Assembly (NCBI RefSeq): GCF_001467695.1
Contig: NZ_LNYE01000029.1
Coordinates: 741,769 to 805,768, forward strand
Origin: Legionella gratiana
GTDB taxonomy: Bacteria; Pseudomonadota; Gammaproteobacteria; Legionellales; Legionellaceae
DNA length: 64,000 nt
Reading direction: 5' to 3'
Position 1 is the first letter of the stretch. Every line of letters starts with the position of its first letter. This document shows, one piece after another, positions 10,403 to 20,508 of this stretch. The notes beneath the pieces are model-generated. The model ran no database searches. It saw only the letters and a list, made by a program, of their open reading frames with translations, and was not told the DNA's origin. The translations under genes were made by a program, and so were the position numbers.

Positions 10403-11014
10403 TTATGAAGCCCTTTTAAGCTGTTTCTTTTGCATCAGTTTAATCACATCATCAATACTGGAATTTTGTAAGGCTTGGGCAAATTGTGATCTGAAACTTT
10501 GCAGTAAACTCACACCTTCAACACTAATGTCATATATTTTCCACTGACCATTTTTAGCAACAAGACTATAAGACAAAGGAATATTTTGACCTTCTGTACG
10601 AACTATAATACTGTTAACTCGTATAAATCTGGAGTTTAAAGAACCTCTTAAAGGTAAGAACTGTACACTCTCGTCGGCATATTGTGCTAAAGGGCTGGAG
10701 TAAGTACGAATCACAAGACGTGTAAATGCTTTGGAAAATTGTTCTTTTTGTAAACTTGTTGCTTTATTCCACGCTTGTCTTCCTAAAACAGAACGAGACA
10801 TTCCAGCTACATCTACAATAGGCAGTAAGTGTGTTTCCACTGCTTGGTAGATAATGTTAGGGTTGCTTTTCAAGCTGGTCTTATTTTCCTTAAGGGTCGC
10901 AATAATATTATTTGCAGTCTCCTCCAACATAGGAATAGGAGAGTTTTGTGCAGCACTCATTACTGGAGATACAATTACACCGATAGCTAATAAGATTGTT
11001 TTTATTATTCTCAT
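10403..11014 (-). CDS. mlaC: Periplasmic phospholipid-binding protein MlaC
   Basis: The start is placed at ATG 11014, which has AAGG upstream and begins a signal peptide (MRIIKTILLAIGVIVSPVMS); the longer frame to 11059 would put 15 charged residues ahead of it and overlap mlaD. About 203 residues. Tt family features include SRSVLGRQAWNKAT and FTRLVIRTYSSPLAQY. MlaC shuttles phospholipids across the periplasm between the outer membrane MlaA complex and MlaFEDB. mlaA is not in this window. Confidence 0.93.
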   Translation of the reverse strand: MRIIKTILLAIGVIVSPVMSAAQNSPIPMLEETANNIIATLKENKTSLKSNPNIIYQAVETHLLPIVDVAGMSRSVLGRQAWNKATSLQKEQFSKAFTRLVIRTYSSPLAQYADESVQFLPLRGSLNSRFIRVNSIIVRTEGQNIPLSYSLVAKNGQWKIYDISVEGVSLLQSFRSQFAQALQNSSIDDVIKLMQKKQLKRAS

Positions 11015-11027
11015 GTCTGTAACCTTT

Positions 11028-11504
11028 TTATTTTTTAATGTTAAACAGTAATTGACCAATTAAATTTTCTAGGATGATTGCTTCTTGAGTTTTACCGATC
11101 ACGTCCCCATTTTGCAAAAAAGGATGATCGTGACTGTCTTCGTCTTCGAAACCAGGGACAATACTAATGTAATTTGAACCAAGCAATCCCTCAGTCAAAA
11201 TTCGTGCTGAGGTATCTTCATAAGGAATTTTTTTATCGCTTCTCAAACGCATCGTTACTTTTGCATTAAGCTCTCCTGGCTGCAATTCAATATGAGTCAC
11301 TTCGCCAATTTTAACTCCAGCCACTGTTACTGGCGCCCGAACCTTTAAGCCACCAATATCAGTAAAATCTGCGGTCACTTGATAATGGTCCTGAGACATA
11401 AAATTAGAGAAATTACTCACTTTCATGGTCATGACTAATAAGGCCAACACACCAAGCAACATAAATAGGCCAACACTAAAATCTACGTAACGTTGCTTAT
11501 TCAT
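11028..11504 (-). CDS. mlaD: MCE-domain substrate-binding subunit MlaD
   Basis: 158 residues, slightly shorter than E. coli MlaD (183), mainly at the C-terminus. One N-terminal transmembrane helix (about 10-27) is followed by the MCE domain with TADFTDIGGLKVRAPVTVAG and GLLGSNYISIVPG. Hexameric MlaD forms the periplasmic lipid channel on MlaE. It starts immediately after the mlaE stop and is separated from mlaC by 13 bp. Confidence 0.95.
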   Translation of the reverse strand: MNKQRYVDFSVGLFMLLGVLALLVMTMKVSNFSNFMSQDHYQVTADFTDIGGLKVRAPVTVAGVKIGEVTHIELQPGELNAKVTMRLRSDKKIPYEDTSARILTEGLLGSNYISIVPGFEDEDSHDHPFLQNGDVIGKTQEAIILENLIGQLLFNIKK

Positions 11505-12287
11505 TTACCAATCTCCAATCATCATTGCTGTCAACAAAAAATCAAGCCCTAATACTGCAAGCGAAGAATAAACCACTGTTTTAGTCGTCGCCTGGCTGAT
11601 ACCTTCTGCAGTAGGCATACATTCAAAACCCTGGAATACTGATATCCAGGTTACAACAAAAGCAAAAACTAAGCTTTTAATAATACCACTGAGTACATCA
11701 ATCCGAAAATCAACAGCCGCCTGCATGTTAGACCAAAAACTTCCTGCATCCACACCTAACCAATGTACTCCGATAAAATATCCGCCAAAGATTGCAACAG
11801 CAGAAAAAATTAATGCTAAAAGAGGTAACGCAATAAAACCTGCTAAAAATCGAGGATAAATAACCCTACCTAAAGGATCAACACCCATCATATCCATACT
11901 AGATAACTGTTCCGTTGCTTTCATTAAACCAATTTCAGCAGTCAAAGCGGAACCAGCACGGCCAGCAAATAACAAAGCACTGATTACTGGACCAAGTTCT
12001 CTTGAAATACTTAAGGCTAATAATTGACCTAACTGGCTTGAAGCACCAAATTTTTGCAACGTATTATAACCTTGTAAACCAACAACCATACCAATGAATA
12101 AAGCAGAAACAACAATAATCAAGCAGGATAATACACCCACAAAATAAATTTGATAACGTACTAAAGGCCATAACCTTGAAACGTCAGGCTTCCTAAATAG
12201 CATAAAAAATAAAAATAACCCGGAACTACCTAAGTCTTGTAAGATTCGTAAACCGCGATTACCTATACGCGTAATGAATTCAAACAT
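11505..12287 (-). CDS. mlaE: ABC permease MlaE
   Basis: 260 residues with about five to six hydrophobic segments. The MlaE/permease signature is seen in [20 protein letters not shown] followed by [17 protein letters not shown], the EQ-loop region that contacts the ATPase. Integral inner-membrane subunit of the Mla lipid transporter. It overlaps mlaF by 8 bp, so expression is coupled. Confidence 0.96.
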   Translation of the reverse strand: MFEFITRIGNRGLRILQDLGSSGLFLFFMLFRKPDVSRLWPLVRYQIYFVGVLSCLIIVVSALFIGMVVGLQGYNTLQKFGASSQLGQLLALSISRELGPVISALLFAGRAGSALTAEIGLMKATEQLSSMDMMGVDPLGRVIYPRFLAGFIALPLLALIFSAVAIFGGYFIGVHWLGVDAGSFWSNMQAAVDFRIDVLSGIIKSLVFAFVVTWISVFQGFECMPTAEGISQATTKTVVYSSLAVLGLDFLLTAMMIGDW

Positions 12288-13077
12288 CTAAGAGCTCCTC
12301 TGTATAGGGTCTGGCAGGATAATGAAAACGTACTACTCCGTCTGCCTCGCCATGCATAAACTGCTTCACCTGAGGTTCGGTGGATTGTATTAACTCCTGT
12401 GGGGTTCCTTCTCCTATAATTTTTCCACCTGAAATAAGGTACATATAATCAGCAATTGAACATGTTTCTTCTACATCATGAGAAACAATAATCGTTGTTG
12501 TATGCAATAAATCATTTAACCGTTTAATGAGACGAACCAAAACTCCTAATGAAATAGGATCTTGTCCAGTGAAAGGTTCATCGTACATCATCAGTTCTGG
12601 ATCCAAAGCAATTGTACGTGCTAAAGCAACTCGTCTTGCCATCCCACCCGACAACTGAGCGGGCATCAAATCAGCAGCGCCCCGCAAACCAACAGCCTCA
12701 AGTTTCATTAATACAATGTTACGCAACATTGATCCATGTAATTGTGTATGCTCCCTTAAAGGAAAAGCGACGTTTTCAAATACTGAGAGATGAGTAAACA
12801 AAGCAGAACTTTGAAAAAGTAAGCCCATATCACGTCTTGCTTCATATAAAGCTTTACGAGGTAATTGGTGCATATTTTGCCCATTTACATAAATAGCACC
12901 ACTATCAGGCTTTAGCTGTGCACCAATGAGCTGCAATAAAGTCGTCTTTCCAGAACCACTTGGTCCCATAATGGCAGTAATATTGCCTCGTTTAACCTCC
13001 ATATTAATACCATCAAATATGCGGCGACGATCACGAGTAAATATTAAATTCTTTATTTCAACCCAATTTTCAGGCAT
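12280..13077 (-). CDS. mlaF: ABC ATPase MlaF
   Basis: 265 residues. Walker [10 protein letters not shown] (about residue 40), signature [12 protein letters not shown] and Walker [14 protein letters not shown] are intact. Energises phospholipid transport by MlaFEDB. It is the first gene of the minus-strand run mlaFEDCB-ibaG-murA-nif3; its promoter must lie in the roughly 130-bp gap shared with the divergent kdsD gene. Confidence 0.96.
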   Translation of the reverse strand: MPENWVEIKNLIFTRDRRRIFDGINMEVKRGNITAIMGPSGSGKTTLLQLIGAQLKPDSGAIYVNGQNMHQLPRKALYEARRDMGLLFQSSALFTHLSVFENVAFPLREHTQLHGSMLRNIVLMKLEAVGLRGAADLMPAQLSGGMARRVALARTIALDPELMMYDEPFTGQDPISLGVLVRLIKRLNDLLHTTTIIVSHDVEETCSIADYMYLISGGKIIGEGTPQELIQSTEPQVKQFMHGEADGVVRFHYPARPYTEELLDV

Positions 13078-13211
13078 GCTCTCTTTATCCCGATTTAGCC
13101 AAAAGTAGAAGTATATACTGGATCACAAAAAAAAATGAGTTATTTAATTCTATTTATTCAAATGTTTTTTTGTTAGAATCAAAATTAAACAAAAAAACAA
13201 AAAATAAGCTT

Positions 13212-14174
13212 ATGAATTTTTGTAATCTAGGACTTGCTGTCATTGAGACCGAAGCACAAGCCGTATTTGAATTAACCCAGAGAATTGATAGTCGATTTGA
13301 AAAAGCCTGTGAGTTACTACTTGCCTGTAAAGGACGAATAGTTGTAACTGGCATGGGAAAATCGGGCCATATCGCCAATAAAATTGCCGCTACTTTATCA
13401 AGTACAGGCAGCCCCTCATTTTTTATGCATCCAGGTGAAGCAAGCCATGGTGATCTGGGCATGATTACTCGGCAAGACACAGTGATCGCAATATCCCACT
13501 CTGGCAATACTGTTGAATTGGTAACCTTACTCCCTTTATTAAAGCGATTAGAAATTCCACTCATCAGCTTAACCGGTAATTCTGAATCTGCTTTAGCGAA
13601 AGCATCCAATGTGAATTTAGACGTCAGTATCAAACAAGAAGCATGCCCACTTGGTCTAGCACCCACAACCAGTACTACAGTTGCATTAGTGATGGGAGAT
13701 GCACTAGCAATTGCACTTCTGCAAGCCCGAGGGTTCAGTGAGGAGGATTTCGCTTTATCTCATCCTGGAGGCTCCTTGGGTAAGCGACTTTTGTTGCGTA
13801 TTGACGCTCTCTGTCACCAAGGAGACCAGTTACCGCTCGTTCATGAAAATGCGACCGTTAGTGAGGCACTTATTGAAGTAACCGATAAAAAACTAGGTAT
13901 GACTTGTGTTATCGATAACAAAGGATATCTTACTGGCATCTATACCGATGGAGACATTAGGCGAACTTTAACTCGTCAATATGACATTAATACTACTCCA
14001 ATTAAAGAGGTAATGACCCCTAGTGCCCGTACTATTTATAAAGGAATGCTTGCTGCTGAAGCCTTAGCTATGATGCAAAAATACAGTATAACCTCACTCA
14101 TTGTAATTGATGAAGAAAAAAGGCCGACTGCCGTACTTCATCTTCATGATTTGTTAAAGGCTGGTGTTTTTTAA
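13212..14174 (+). CDS. kdsD: D-arabinose 5-phosphate isomerase
   Basis: Converts ribulose 5-phosphate to arabinose 5-phosphate for KDO synthesis. The start is placed at ATG 13212 (320 residues); an in-frame TTG at 13170 would add a Lys/Asn-rich leader not seen in the family. The N-terminal SIS domain has GMGKSGHIANKIAATLSSTG and HPGEASHGDLGM; two CBS domains follow from about residue 205 (ENATVSEAL and VMTPSARTI). The end HDLLKAGVF is family-typical. The stop overlaps the kdsC start. Confidence 0.95.
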   Translation: MNFCNLGLAVIETEAQAVFELTQRIDSRFEKACELLLACKGRIVVTGMGKSGHIANKIAATLSSTGSPSFFMHPGEASHGDLGMITRQDTVIAISHSGNTVELVTLLPLLKRLEIPLISLTGNSESALAKASNVNLDVSIKQEACPLGLAPTTSTTVALVMGDALAIALLQARGFSEEDFALSHPGGSLGKRLLLRIDALCHQGDQLPLVHENATVSEALIEVTDKKLGMTCVIDNKGYLTGIYTDGDIRRTLTRQYDINTTPIKEVMTPSARTIYKGMLAAEALAMMQKYSITSLIVIDEEKRPTAVLHLHDLLKAGVF

Positions 14175-14701
14175 TGATTAAATTAATAGAACAAGCAAAA
14201 AACATTAAATGCCTCATCTGTGATTTAGATGGGGTGCTCACCGATGGCTTTTTATATATAGATACTCACTTTAATGAACTGAAAACATTTCATATCCACG
14301 ACGGTGTCGGTTTAAAATTACTGATGGCAATAGGTATTGAAGTTGCTGTTATTACCGGCTCTTGTAATCCATTAGTTGACCATCGAATGCAACAATTAGG
14401 TATTCTTCATTATTACAAAGATCAACTAGATAAAAAAGAGGCTTACAACCAACTAAAAAAAACATTAAATCTAAAAGATGAACAATTCGCTTACATAGGT
14501 GACGATATTCCAGATATACCTATTATGCAACAAGTTGGCCTTAGTGTCGCTGTTGCTGATGCAACACACTTAGTTAAAGAAATTGCCATGTGGCAAACAA
14601 CTTTACCGGGCGGTCGTGGGGCTGTACGTGAATTATGCGATCTCATTCTCAATGCACAGAACAAAATGGATTTAGCTATAACAGGTTATTTAAAACAATG
14701 A
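14174..14701 (+). CDS. kdsC: 3-deoxy-D-manno-octulosonate 8-phosphate phosphatase
   Basis: Small HAD phosphatase that removes phosphate from KDO 8-P. The 175 residues are typical. Motif I is CDLDGVLTDG (about residue 16), motif II lies in ITGSCNPLVDHR and motif III in YIGDDIPDIPIM. It overlaps kdsD by one base (TAATG) and lptC by four (ATGA), which indicates tight translational coupling in the kdsD-kdsC-lptCAB operon. Confidence 0.96.
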   Translation: MIKLIEQAKNIKCLICDLDGVLTDGFLYIDTHFNELKTFHIHDGVGLKLLMAIGIEVAVITGSCNPLVDHRMQQLGILHYYKDQLDKKEAYNQLKKTLNLKDEQFAYIGDDIPDIPIMQQVGLSVAVADATHLVKEIAMWQTTLPGGRGAVRELCDLILNAQNKMDLAITGYLKQ

Positions 14702-15270
14702 ACGCAGTCAAACAATTCATGTGGCTTTTTTTTACATTAATTCTTCTCGCTTGTTCCGGGTGGTATTACAGCCATTCAACAACAATCATTCGCCTTGATC
14801 ACGAAACTTTAGCAAATTCAGTAGATACTATAATTTCTCACGTAACCGTACGCCAGTTTGATCAAAAAGGTACTTTAGCGAATCTATTAACCTCACCACT
14901 CATGCAACATATTCAAAAGGATAATGTTTATTTATTTGAAAATCCTCATATTATTGTAAGTCAAGACGAACAATCGCCTTGGGATATTCGCTCAACAAAA
15001 GGCCGTTCATTTGAAGGAGGGAAACAAGTTACGTTTATGGGTAATGTAATTGTACATCAGAACAAGGGAGCTAAATCCCAAGAAAGCACCTTAAAAACAG
15101 AAGAAGTCACCTACTTTCCAAAAGAAAAAAAAGCAATTTCTAACGTTTTAGTGACCTATGAACAATCAGGTAACATCATTCAATCTACTGGAATGAATGC
15201 TTATTTAGATGAAAAACGAGTAGAATTACTTCATCGAGCCCGAGGAAGTTATGTTCCAGCACATGGCTAA
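14698..15270 (+). CDS. lptC: LPS export protein LptC
   Basis: The start ATG 14698 overlaps the kdsC stop; the frame is open further upstream but that part lies inside kdsC. The 190 residues match LptC (191 in E. coli). A single N-terminal transmembrane helix (about residues 7-24) anchors a periplasmic beta-jellyroll that receives LPS from LptB2FG and passes it to LptA. Similarity is recognised mainly from length, topology and context between kdsC and lptA. Confidence 0.93.
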   Translation: MNAVKQFMWLFFTLILLACSGWYYSHSTTIIRLDHETLANSVDTIISHVTVRQFDQKGTLANLLTSPLMQHIQKDNVYLFENPHIIVSQDEQSPWDIRSTKGRSFEGGKQVTFMGNVIVHQNKGAKSQESTLKTEEVTYFPKEKKAISNVLVTYEQSGNIIQSTGMNAYLDEKRVELLHRARGSYVPAHG

Positions 15271-15790
15271 TTACAGCTTGTCAGACCACTTTAAGTTGTG
15301 GTTGAGTCTATGGTTTCTTTTGACATTTGCGTGTGCTTCATATGCATTGTCTGAAGATAAAGAAAAAGTAATGCATGTAATGGCAGACTCAGCAGATTTG
15401 AGCCAACAGCAACATAAGGGTGTTTATACTGGCAATGTTGAGTTGATACAAGGGACAACAAACTTACGCGCAACTAAAGCAATTACCTTAGGTAACGAAA
15501 AAAATCAGCTTGTTGTAGCCATAGCCAGCGGAGCTCCAGGACAACAAGCACATTACTGGACAACAACAGATCCTAAAAAACCGCCCCTTCATGCCTATGC
15601 GGATACTATTCGTTATTATCCACTACGGCATTTAATTGAATTAATAGGGAATGCTCACGTCGAGCAAGGAAATAACTCATTTTCTGCAGCGAAAATAAGC
15701 TATGATACTGAAAAACAACATGTTTTATCTCAGGGCAATGGGAGTAAACGAATAATGATTATTTATCATCCAGAAAAGAACCCATCATGA
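15251..15790 (+). CDS. lptA: LPS transport periplasmic protein LptA
   Basis: Signal-peptide protein of about 179 residues ([17 protein letters not shown], then the OstA-like fold: [26 protein letters not shown] and [20 protein letters not shown]). It forms the periplasmic bridge for LPS. The ATG at 15251 has GAGGAAG at good distance and overlaps lptC by 20 bp; ATG 15263 (ATGGCTAA overlap) is the alternative and is 17 bases from that Shine-Dalgarno. The stop overlaps the lptB start. Confidence 0.95.
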   Translation: MFQHMANYSLSDHFKLWLSLWFLLTFACASYALSEDKEKVMHVMADSADLSQQQHKGVYTGNVELIQGTTNLRATKAITLGNEKNQLVVAIASGAPGQQAHYWTTTDPKKPPLHAYADTIRYYPLRHLIELIGNAHVEQGNNSFSAAKISYDTEKQHVLSQGNGSKRIMIIYHPEKNPS

Positions 15791-16512
15791 GCATTCTAGA
15801 AGCACGAAACCTCAAAAAATCGTTTAAATCGCGAACGGTTGTCGATGGTATTAGCATTCACATAAAAAAAGGAGAATGTGTAGGTTTGCTAGGACCTAAT
15901 GGTGCTGGAAAAACAACTTGTTTTTATATGATAGTAGGACTACAAGCCTGCGATGAGGGGCAAATTTTCTTGTCTGAAAGAGACATTACATCAAGCGCCA
16001 TGCATCAACGAGCTCGCTTAGGAATCAGCTATCTCCCTCAAGAGGCTTCTGTATTCCGCAAACTGACTGTTGCAGAAAATATTATGGCTATACTGGAATT
16101 AAGATCTGATTTAAGTGAACAAGCTCGAGAAGAAAAGCTCGATCTGTTACTTCAAGAATTTCATATTTCCCATCTAGACAAAAGTCTAGGCATGGCCTTA
16201 TCTGGAGGCGAGAGACGGCGAGTCGAAATTGCTAGAGCTTTAGCCATAGAGCCTTCTTTTATTCTACTCGATGAACCTTTTGCTGGAGTTGATCCCATTT
16301 CGGTCATTGATATTAAAAAAATTATTCAACATTTATGTAATAAAGGCATTGGAGTTCTAATCACAGATCATAATGTAAGAGAAACATTAGATATTTGTGA
16401 GCGAGCTTATATTGTCAGCCAAGGAAAAATATTGTGTGAAGGAACACCAGATATTATACTGACTAACCAACAAGTAAGAGCTGTTTATTTGGGTGAAGAC
16501 TTTACCTTATAA
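15787..16512 (+). CDS. lptB: LPS export ABC ATPase LptB
   Basis: 241 residues with Walker [10 protein letters not shown], signature [15 protein letters not shown] and Walker [14 protein letters not shown]. Powers LPS extraction from the inner membrane with LptF/LptG (not in the window). It is the last gene of the kds-lpt cluster; the ATGA overlap with lptA couples translation. rpoN and hpf, which often follow lptB in enterics, are not present; trpG follows instead after 87 bp. Confidence 0.97.
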   Translation: MSILEARNLKKSFKSRTVVDGISIHIKKGECVGLLGPNGAGKTTCFYMIVGLQACDEGQIFLSERDITSSAMHQRARLGISYLPQEASVFRKLTVAENIMAILELRSDLSEQAREEKLDLLLQEFHISHLDKSLGMALSGGERRRVEIARALAIEPSFILLDEPFAGVDPISVIDIKKIIQHLCNKGIGVLITDHNVRETLDICERAYIVSQGKILCEGTPDIILTNQQVRAVYLGEDFTL

Positions 16513-16599
16513 GGGTGTAGCCCCAAGAGAAGGAGAGCTCGGAGAAAATATAATGCTACTGCTTTAAACTACGATTATTCATTCATATTTTAATTTAAC

Positions 16600-17166
16600 A
16601 TGCTACTCATCATCGATAACTACGACTCATTTACTTACAATCTAGTACAATATTTTCAATGTCTAGACCAGGAAGTAACTGTTTTCACTCATGATCAAAT
16701 TAGTTTGACTCAAATAAAGACACTTAATCCTACCTACTTGGTGATTTCCCCTGGCCCCAAAGCGCCCAAGGACGCCGGCATTTCTATGGAGGTAATTCAT
16801 TCTTTTTATCAAGATATTCCTATATTAGGGATTTGTCTGGGACATCAATGTATGGCCCAAGTTTTTGGGGGTAAAATCATATCTGCCCCGGAAATAATGC
16901 ATGGAAAAACATCGACTATTACCCATAATCAGCAAGGAATATTTAAAAATATACCCAATCCATTCAAAGCAACCCGTTACCATTCCTTAGCGGTTGATAA
17001 AGACAGTCTTCCTGATTGTTTCTCAGTTGATGCATGGACAGATAATACCATTATGGCAATTTCACATCGCCAATACCCTATTTTTGGTCTACAATTCCAC
17101 CCAGAAGCAATATTAAGCCAGCATGGGCTAAAATTATTAGAAAATTTTTTAAAGTATGAAACCTAA
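16600..17166 (+). CDS. trpG: Anthranilate synthase glutamine amidotransferase component
   Basis: 188 residues of class I glutamine amidotransferase: oxyanion-loop and nucleophile motif LGICLGHQCMAQVFGG (Cys near residue 80) and the His/Glu of LQFHPEAIL. Supplies ammonia to TrpE for anthranilate synthesis and might also serve PabB. Linkage to trpD (overlap of 11 bp) and trpC supports trpG; trpE is not in the window. No clear Shine-Dalgarno is seen before ATG 16600. Confidence 0.92.
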   Translation: MLLIIDNYDSFTYNLVQYFQCLDQEVTVFTHDQISLTQIKTLNPTYLVISPGPKAPKDAGISMEVIHSFYQDIPILGICLGHQCMAQVFGGKIISAPEIMHGKTSTITHNQQGIFKNIPNPFKATRYHSLAVDKDSLPDCFSVDAWTDNTIMAISHRQYPIFGLQFHPEAILSQHGLKLLENFLKYET

Positions 17167-18190
17167 TCTTCTCTTTGAACACCTGATTGCGAAAAAGAAT
17201 TTAACCGCCACGCAAGTGCGTGGTGTCCTACATGCTTGCATGTCTGGCCAATATAGTGACGTGCAAATTGCTACCTTTTTAGCACTAATGCGCATGAAAG
17301 GTGAAACCACCGAGGAGCTAATCGCCGCCGCAGAGGTCATGCAGCAATTCGCTCGTACTATAGATTTAGGAACAAACTTAATTGACATAGTAGGTACTGG
17401 TGGGGACGGAAAAAATACCTTTAATGTTTCTACCACCTGTAGTTTTGTAGTGGCAAGTGCAGGATTTCCTGTTGCAAAACATGGTAATCGCTCCATCTCC
17501 AGTCGTAGTGGTAGTGCTGATTTATTAGAGAAAGCAGGCTTTATATTAAATCTCACCGATGAACAAATGCGAATCTGTATGAAACAATGTGGTTTAACTT
17601 TTTTATTTGCTCCACATTATCATCCAGCGATGCAACATGCTCGAACAGCTCGCCAACAACTAGGAATTAGAACCTTATTTAACTTACTTGGCCCATTAAT
17701 TAATCCTGCCCATGTAAAAAAACAAGTTGTTGGGGTATTTTCAGCAACGTGGCAACAACCTTTAGCTTCAGTTCTTGCTCATTTAGGAAGCGAAAGAGCG
17801 TTAGTAATCAGTTCACAGGATGGTATGGATGAAATCAGTATTGTAGCCCCTACGAATGTCGTTGAATATCGAGAAGGTAGATATGAACATTGGATTATTA
17901 ATCCTAAAGATTATGGCATCAAACATCACTCTTTAGATGAAATTATTGTGAACTCACCCAGTCAAAGTTTAGACTACATTCATGCGGTACTTTCCGGAAA
18001 ATCAGGGGCAGCACGAGATATAGTGCTGTTAAATTCTGCAGCTGCCATCTATTGTGCTGGCAATGAATTATCTTTTGAACAAGCATTGGAACAAGCTAAA
18101 ATCGCCATAGACAGTGGTAAAGCCAATCAATGCTTTACCAAACTTCGCCAATTAACTCAAACCCTAAACAAAGAATCAAATCATGAATAG
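17156..18190 (+). CDS. trpD: Anthranilate phosphoribosyltransferase
   Basis: 344 residues. The PRPP-binding loop [14 protein letters not shown] (about residue 81) and [18 protein letters not shown] are intact. Joins anthranilate to PRPP in tryptophan synthesis. It overlaps trpG and trpC. Its bases 17781-17947 recur at about 98% identity in the decayed chimera at 27657-27822, so part of this gene was once duplicated about 10 kb downstream. Confidence 0.97.
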   Translation: MKPNLLFEHLIAKKNLTATQVRGVLHACMSGQYSDVQIATFLALMRMKGETTEELIAAAEVMQQFARTIDLGTNLIDIVGTGGDGKNTFNVSTTCSFVVASAGFPVAKHGNRSISSRSGSADLLEKAGFILNLTDEQMRICMKQCGLTFLFAPHYHPAMQHARTARQQLGIRTLFNLLGPLINPAHVKKQVVGVFSATWQQPLASVLAHLGSERALVISSQDGMDEISIVAPTNVVEYREGRYEHWIINPKDYGIKHHSLDEIIVNSPSQSLDYIHAVLSGKSGAARDIVLLNSAAAIYCAGNELSFEQALEQAKIAIDSGKANQCFTKLRQLTQTLNKESNHE

Positions 18191-18962
18191 TATACTGCAG
18201 CGTATTGCTCAACAAAAACTAGAAGAAATTAGTTTGGCTAAGCTAGAAAAGCCTTTAGAGGTACTAAAACAACAACCAATCATGGAACGAAGAGACTTTC
18301 TTACTGCCCTACAAGCTAAAGAAACACCAGCCATTATTGCAGAAATTAAACGAGCATCTCCAAGCAAAGGCATAATTCGAGAGAACTTTAATGCAGCAGA
18401 AATTGCAGCAATATATGACCAACATGGTGCACGCTGTCTGTCTGTACTTACTGATATTGAATTTTTTCAAGGTCATCCCGATTATATAGTCCAAGCAAAA
18501 ACACATTGTAAATTACCGGTATTGCGCAAAGATTTTATTATTGATACCTATCAAATTTATGAAAGTTTGGCTTTAGGTGCTGATTGTATTTTACTTATTG
18601 TTGCGTTACTTGATGACGTTCAGTTAGTTGAGTTTTGCCAATTGGCTCAAGAGCTTGGCATGGCTGTTCTTGTAGAAAGTCATAATCAAGAAGAACTCGA
18701 GCGTGCTTTGCGTTTGCCTACCCCATTAATAGGAATCAATAACCGCAGTCTTCATACATTTAATACAAATATTCAATTGAGTATTGATTTAAAACCCTAT
18801 ATACCCAATGACAGAATCACCATTACTGAAAGTGGGATTAACACTCATACAGACATCCGTTTGATGCAATCTCATGGAATAAATGCTTTTCTTGTTGGAG
18901 AAAGCTTAATGAGGGCTAAAGATATAGGTAACGCCTTGGACCAACTGATAAATGGAATCTAA
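18183..18962 (+). CDS. trpC: Indole-3-glycerol phosphate synthase
   Basis: 259 residues, monofunctional (no fused PRAI domain). The (beta/alpha)8 barrel motifs are [14 protein letters not shown] (catalytic Lys about residue 56), [21 protein letters not shown] and [11 protein letters not shown]. Closes the indole ring in tryptophan synthesis. It overlaps trpD by 8 bp. trpF, trpB and trpA do not follow. Confidence 0.97.
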   Translation: MNSILQRIAQQKLEEISLAKLEKPLEVLKQQPIMERRDFLTALQAKETPAIIAEIKRASPSKGIIRENFNAAEIAAIYDQHGARCLSVLTDIEFFQGHPDYIVQAKTHCKLPVLRKDFIIDTYQIYESLALGADCILLIVALLDDVQLVEFCQLAQELGMAVLVESHNQEELERALRLPTPLIGINNRSLHTFNTNIQLSIDLKPYIPNDRITITESGINTHTDIRLMQSHGINAFLVGESLMRAKDIGNALDQLINGI

Positions 18963-19034
18963 TGACTATAATGAAGGCAAAGTATTTTGCATTTGCACAA
19001 TTACCTTGCCAATAGGGTGTGAGCGATACAATTA

Positions 19035-19181
19035 CTATTCTAAATTGGGTTCTGTGGGTTGTACTGGCTCAGGCTCAGGCAGTCCAGGCTCATCTGGCTC
19101 ATAAGGCTCTGGATTTTCTGGATACTCATCCGGCACAGTAGGATACTCATCAGGTTCTGGTATTTCGTCGCCGTTTTTCAA
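19035..19181 (-). CDS. Very acidic Pro/Glu-rich 48-residue small protein (candidate)
   Basis: Minus-strand ORF starting at TTG 19181 with AAAGGA about eight bases upstream. The peptide is built of Pro-Glu-Pro and DEYP-type units (for example EPDEYPTVPDEYPENP and GLPEPEPVQP), has one Lys and no Cys or His, and is predicted to be disordered. The codon-level regularity and the good Shine-Dalgarno argue that it is expressed. No family is known to me. It is antisense-oriented between trpC and the SDR gene. Confidence 0.5.
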   Translation of the reverse strand: MKNGDEIPEPDEYPTVPDEYPENPEPYEPDEPGLPEPEPVQPTEPNLE

Positions 19182-19234
19182 AATAGATCCTTTATTTTGT
19201 TACGAATATAGAAAATTATAGCAAAGGAAATAAA

Positions 19235-20074
19235 ATGAAAGTAGCTGTAATCACTGGGGCTGCAAGTGGAATTGGATTAGCATTAACCCAAGTCCATTTA
19301 CAACGAGATAGCTTTGTAGTTATGGTGGATAAAGATAGTGTGACGCTTAAAAATGAAGCCACACGATTATTGGCGTTATTTCCAGGAAAAGTCTTGGAAA
19401 TTTCCTGTGATGTAACGAAGCCTAACCAAGTAACGCAGCTGGCTCAACAAGTTCAGAACCAATTGGGACGTATCGATTGGATTTATAATAATGCAGGTAT
19501 TATAGGCCAATTAGGTCCAATTTGGGATTTATGTCCTGAACACGTTCAAAAAGTCATGGACGTTAATTTACATGGAATGATTTATATAATTCAAGCATTT
19601 ATTCCCTTCTTATTTCAACAAACGTTTTATTCGCATATCATCAATATAGCCAGCTTATATGCACTTTGTACTGGTTCGCAGACAGCCTCTTATTCCATGT
19701 CCAAACACGCCGTTTTAGCTTTATCTGAATCGCTATATTTTGATTTAGATCGTATGAAGAAACCGGTAAATATCTCCGTAGTTTTTCCTTCATTTACTGA
19801 TACAGCGCTTTTATCTCATAATGAGGATACCTCTTCGCAATTCCAAGAAATCTTAAAATCACTTTTATCTCATTCACGTCCCGCCCTTGATATTGCTGAG
19901 TATATAATACGTGAAGTAGAACAAAAAAAATTCTATATTTTTCCAGATCCAGAAGTTAAAGGATATTGTGAGGACCGCACTAAGGCGATGATATTTGAGG
20001 AAAATCCTCACGTTACTAACATTGAAAAATTAATGAGCACACTTATTAAACGGCAATCTAAAAACCCATCATAA
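19235..20074 (+). CDS. Short-chain dehydrogenase/reductase
   Basis: 279 residues, preceded by AAAGGAAA. Classical SDR: cofactor motif TGAASGIG at the N-terminus, NNAG about residue 87, catalytic Ser in NIASLYALCTG and YSMSKH (Tyr-x3-Lys). VDKD at the end of beta-2 (Asp) suggests NAD(H) rather than NADP(H). The substrate cannot be inferred. The gene is monocistronic, flanked by the two candidate small ORFs on the opposite strand. Confidence 0.9.
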   Translation: MKVAVITGAASGIGLALTQVHLQRDSFVVMVDKDSVTLKNEATRLLALFPGKVLEISCDVTKPNQVTQLAQQVQNQLGRIDWIYNNAGIIGQLGPIWDLCPEHVQKVMDVNLHGMIYIIQAFIPFLFQQTFYSHIINIASLYALCTGSQTASYSMSKHAVLALSESLYFDLDRMKKPVNISVVFPSFTDTALLSHNEDTSSQFQEILKSLLSHSRPALDIAEYIIREVEQKKFYIFPDPEVKGYCEDRTKAMIFEENPHVTNIEKLMSTLIKRQSKNPS

Positions 20075-20090
20075 AATTTAAATTATCCAT

Positions 20091-20249
20091 TTACGTCAAT
20101 AAAAATAAAATCGTAGGTTGGGAATGAATGATTGGATGTTCAACCAGAGCTGAACGTCCACCAGGTAGGTACATTTCATCCTCATATCCAGTAAATGTTG
20201 TTCCATTATTTGATGCTTCTTCTCCATGCTCATTGAAATCGCCTTGCAA
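20091..20249 (-). CDS. Candidate 52-residue small protein
   Basis: In the 434-bp gap after the SDR gene, a minus-strand frame opens with TTG 20249, seven bases after AGGA. The product begins MQGDFNEHGEEASNNG and continues with TFTGYEDEMYLPGG and a hydrophobic end. Composition and Shine-Dalgarno favour this frame over the overlapping ATG frame, but the ORF is short and could be chance. The remainder of the gap (20250-20508) shows only AT-rich sequence and the PEBP gene's Shine-Dalgarno. Confidence 0.3.
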   Translation of the reverse strand: MQGDFNEHGEEASNNGTTFTGYEDEMYLPGGRSALVEHPIIHSQPTILFLLT

Positions 20250-20508
20250 ATAATCATCCTATATTAAGTACATACGCGTTTTTTATATAAGAGTCCCTCA
20301 CTGTAATCCCCTGAAATTTCCAGGCAAATTTTTATTTATTTCTAATCTTCTCTTAATTGCCGCTTTTCTGTGGGAAGAAAATCATTTAACTCCTCATAAA
20401 AACACAACTGTATAGTGATCATGCTATGCTTAAATGAGTTACTTTTCTTAATTTATGGCAAATTAAGGTAAAAAAGACAGGAAAAATCACAAATATAAGG
20501 AGATTACT

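Noticed and set aside
13154-13666. 170-codon minus-strand ORF antisense to kdsD
   Set aside because: kdsD is a clear family match on the other strand; this is a shadow frame.
16513-16599. trp leader peptide/attenuator before trpG
   Set aside because: The 87-bp gap has no short ORF with tandem Trp codons and no terminator-like hairpin.
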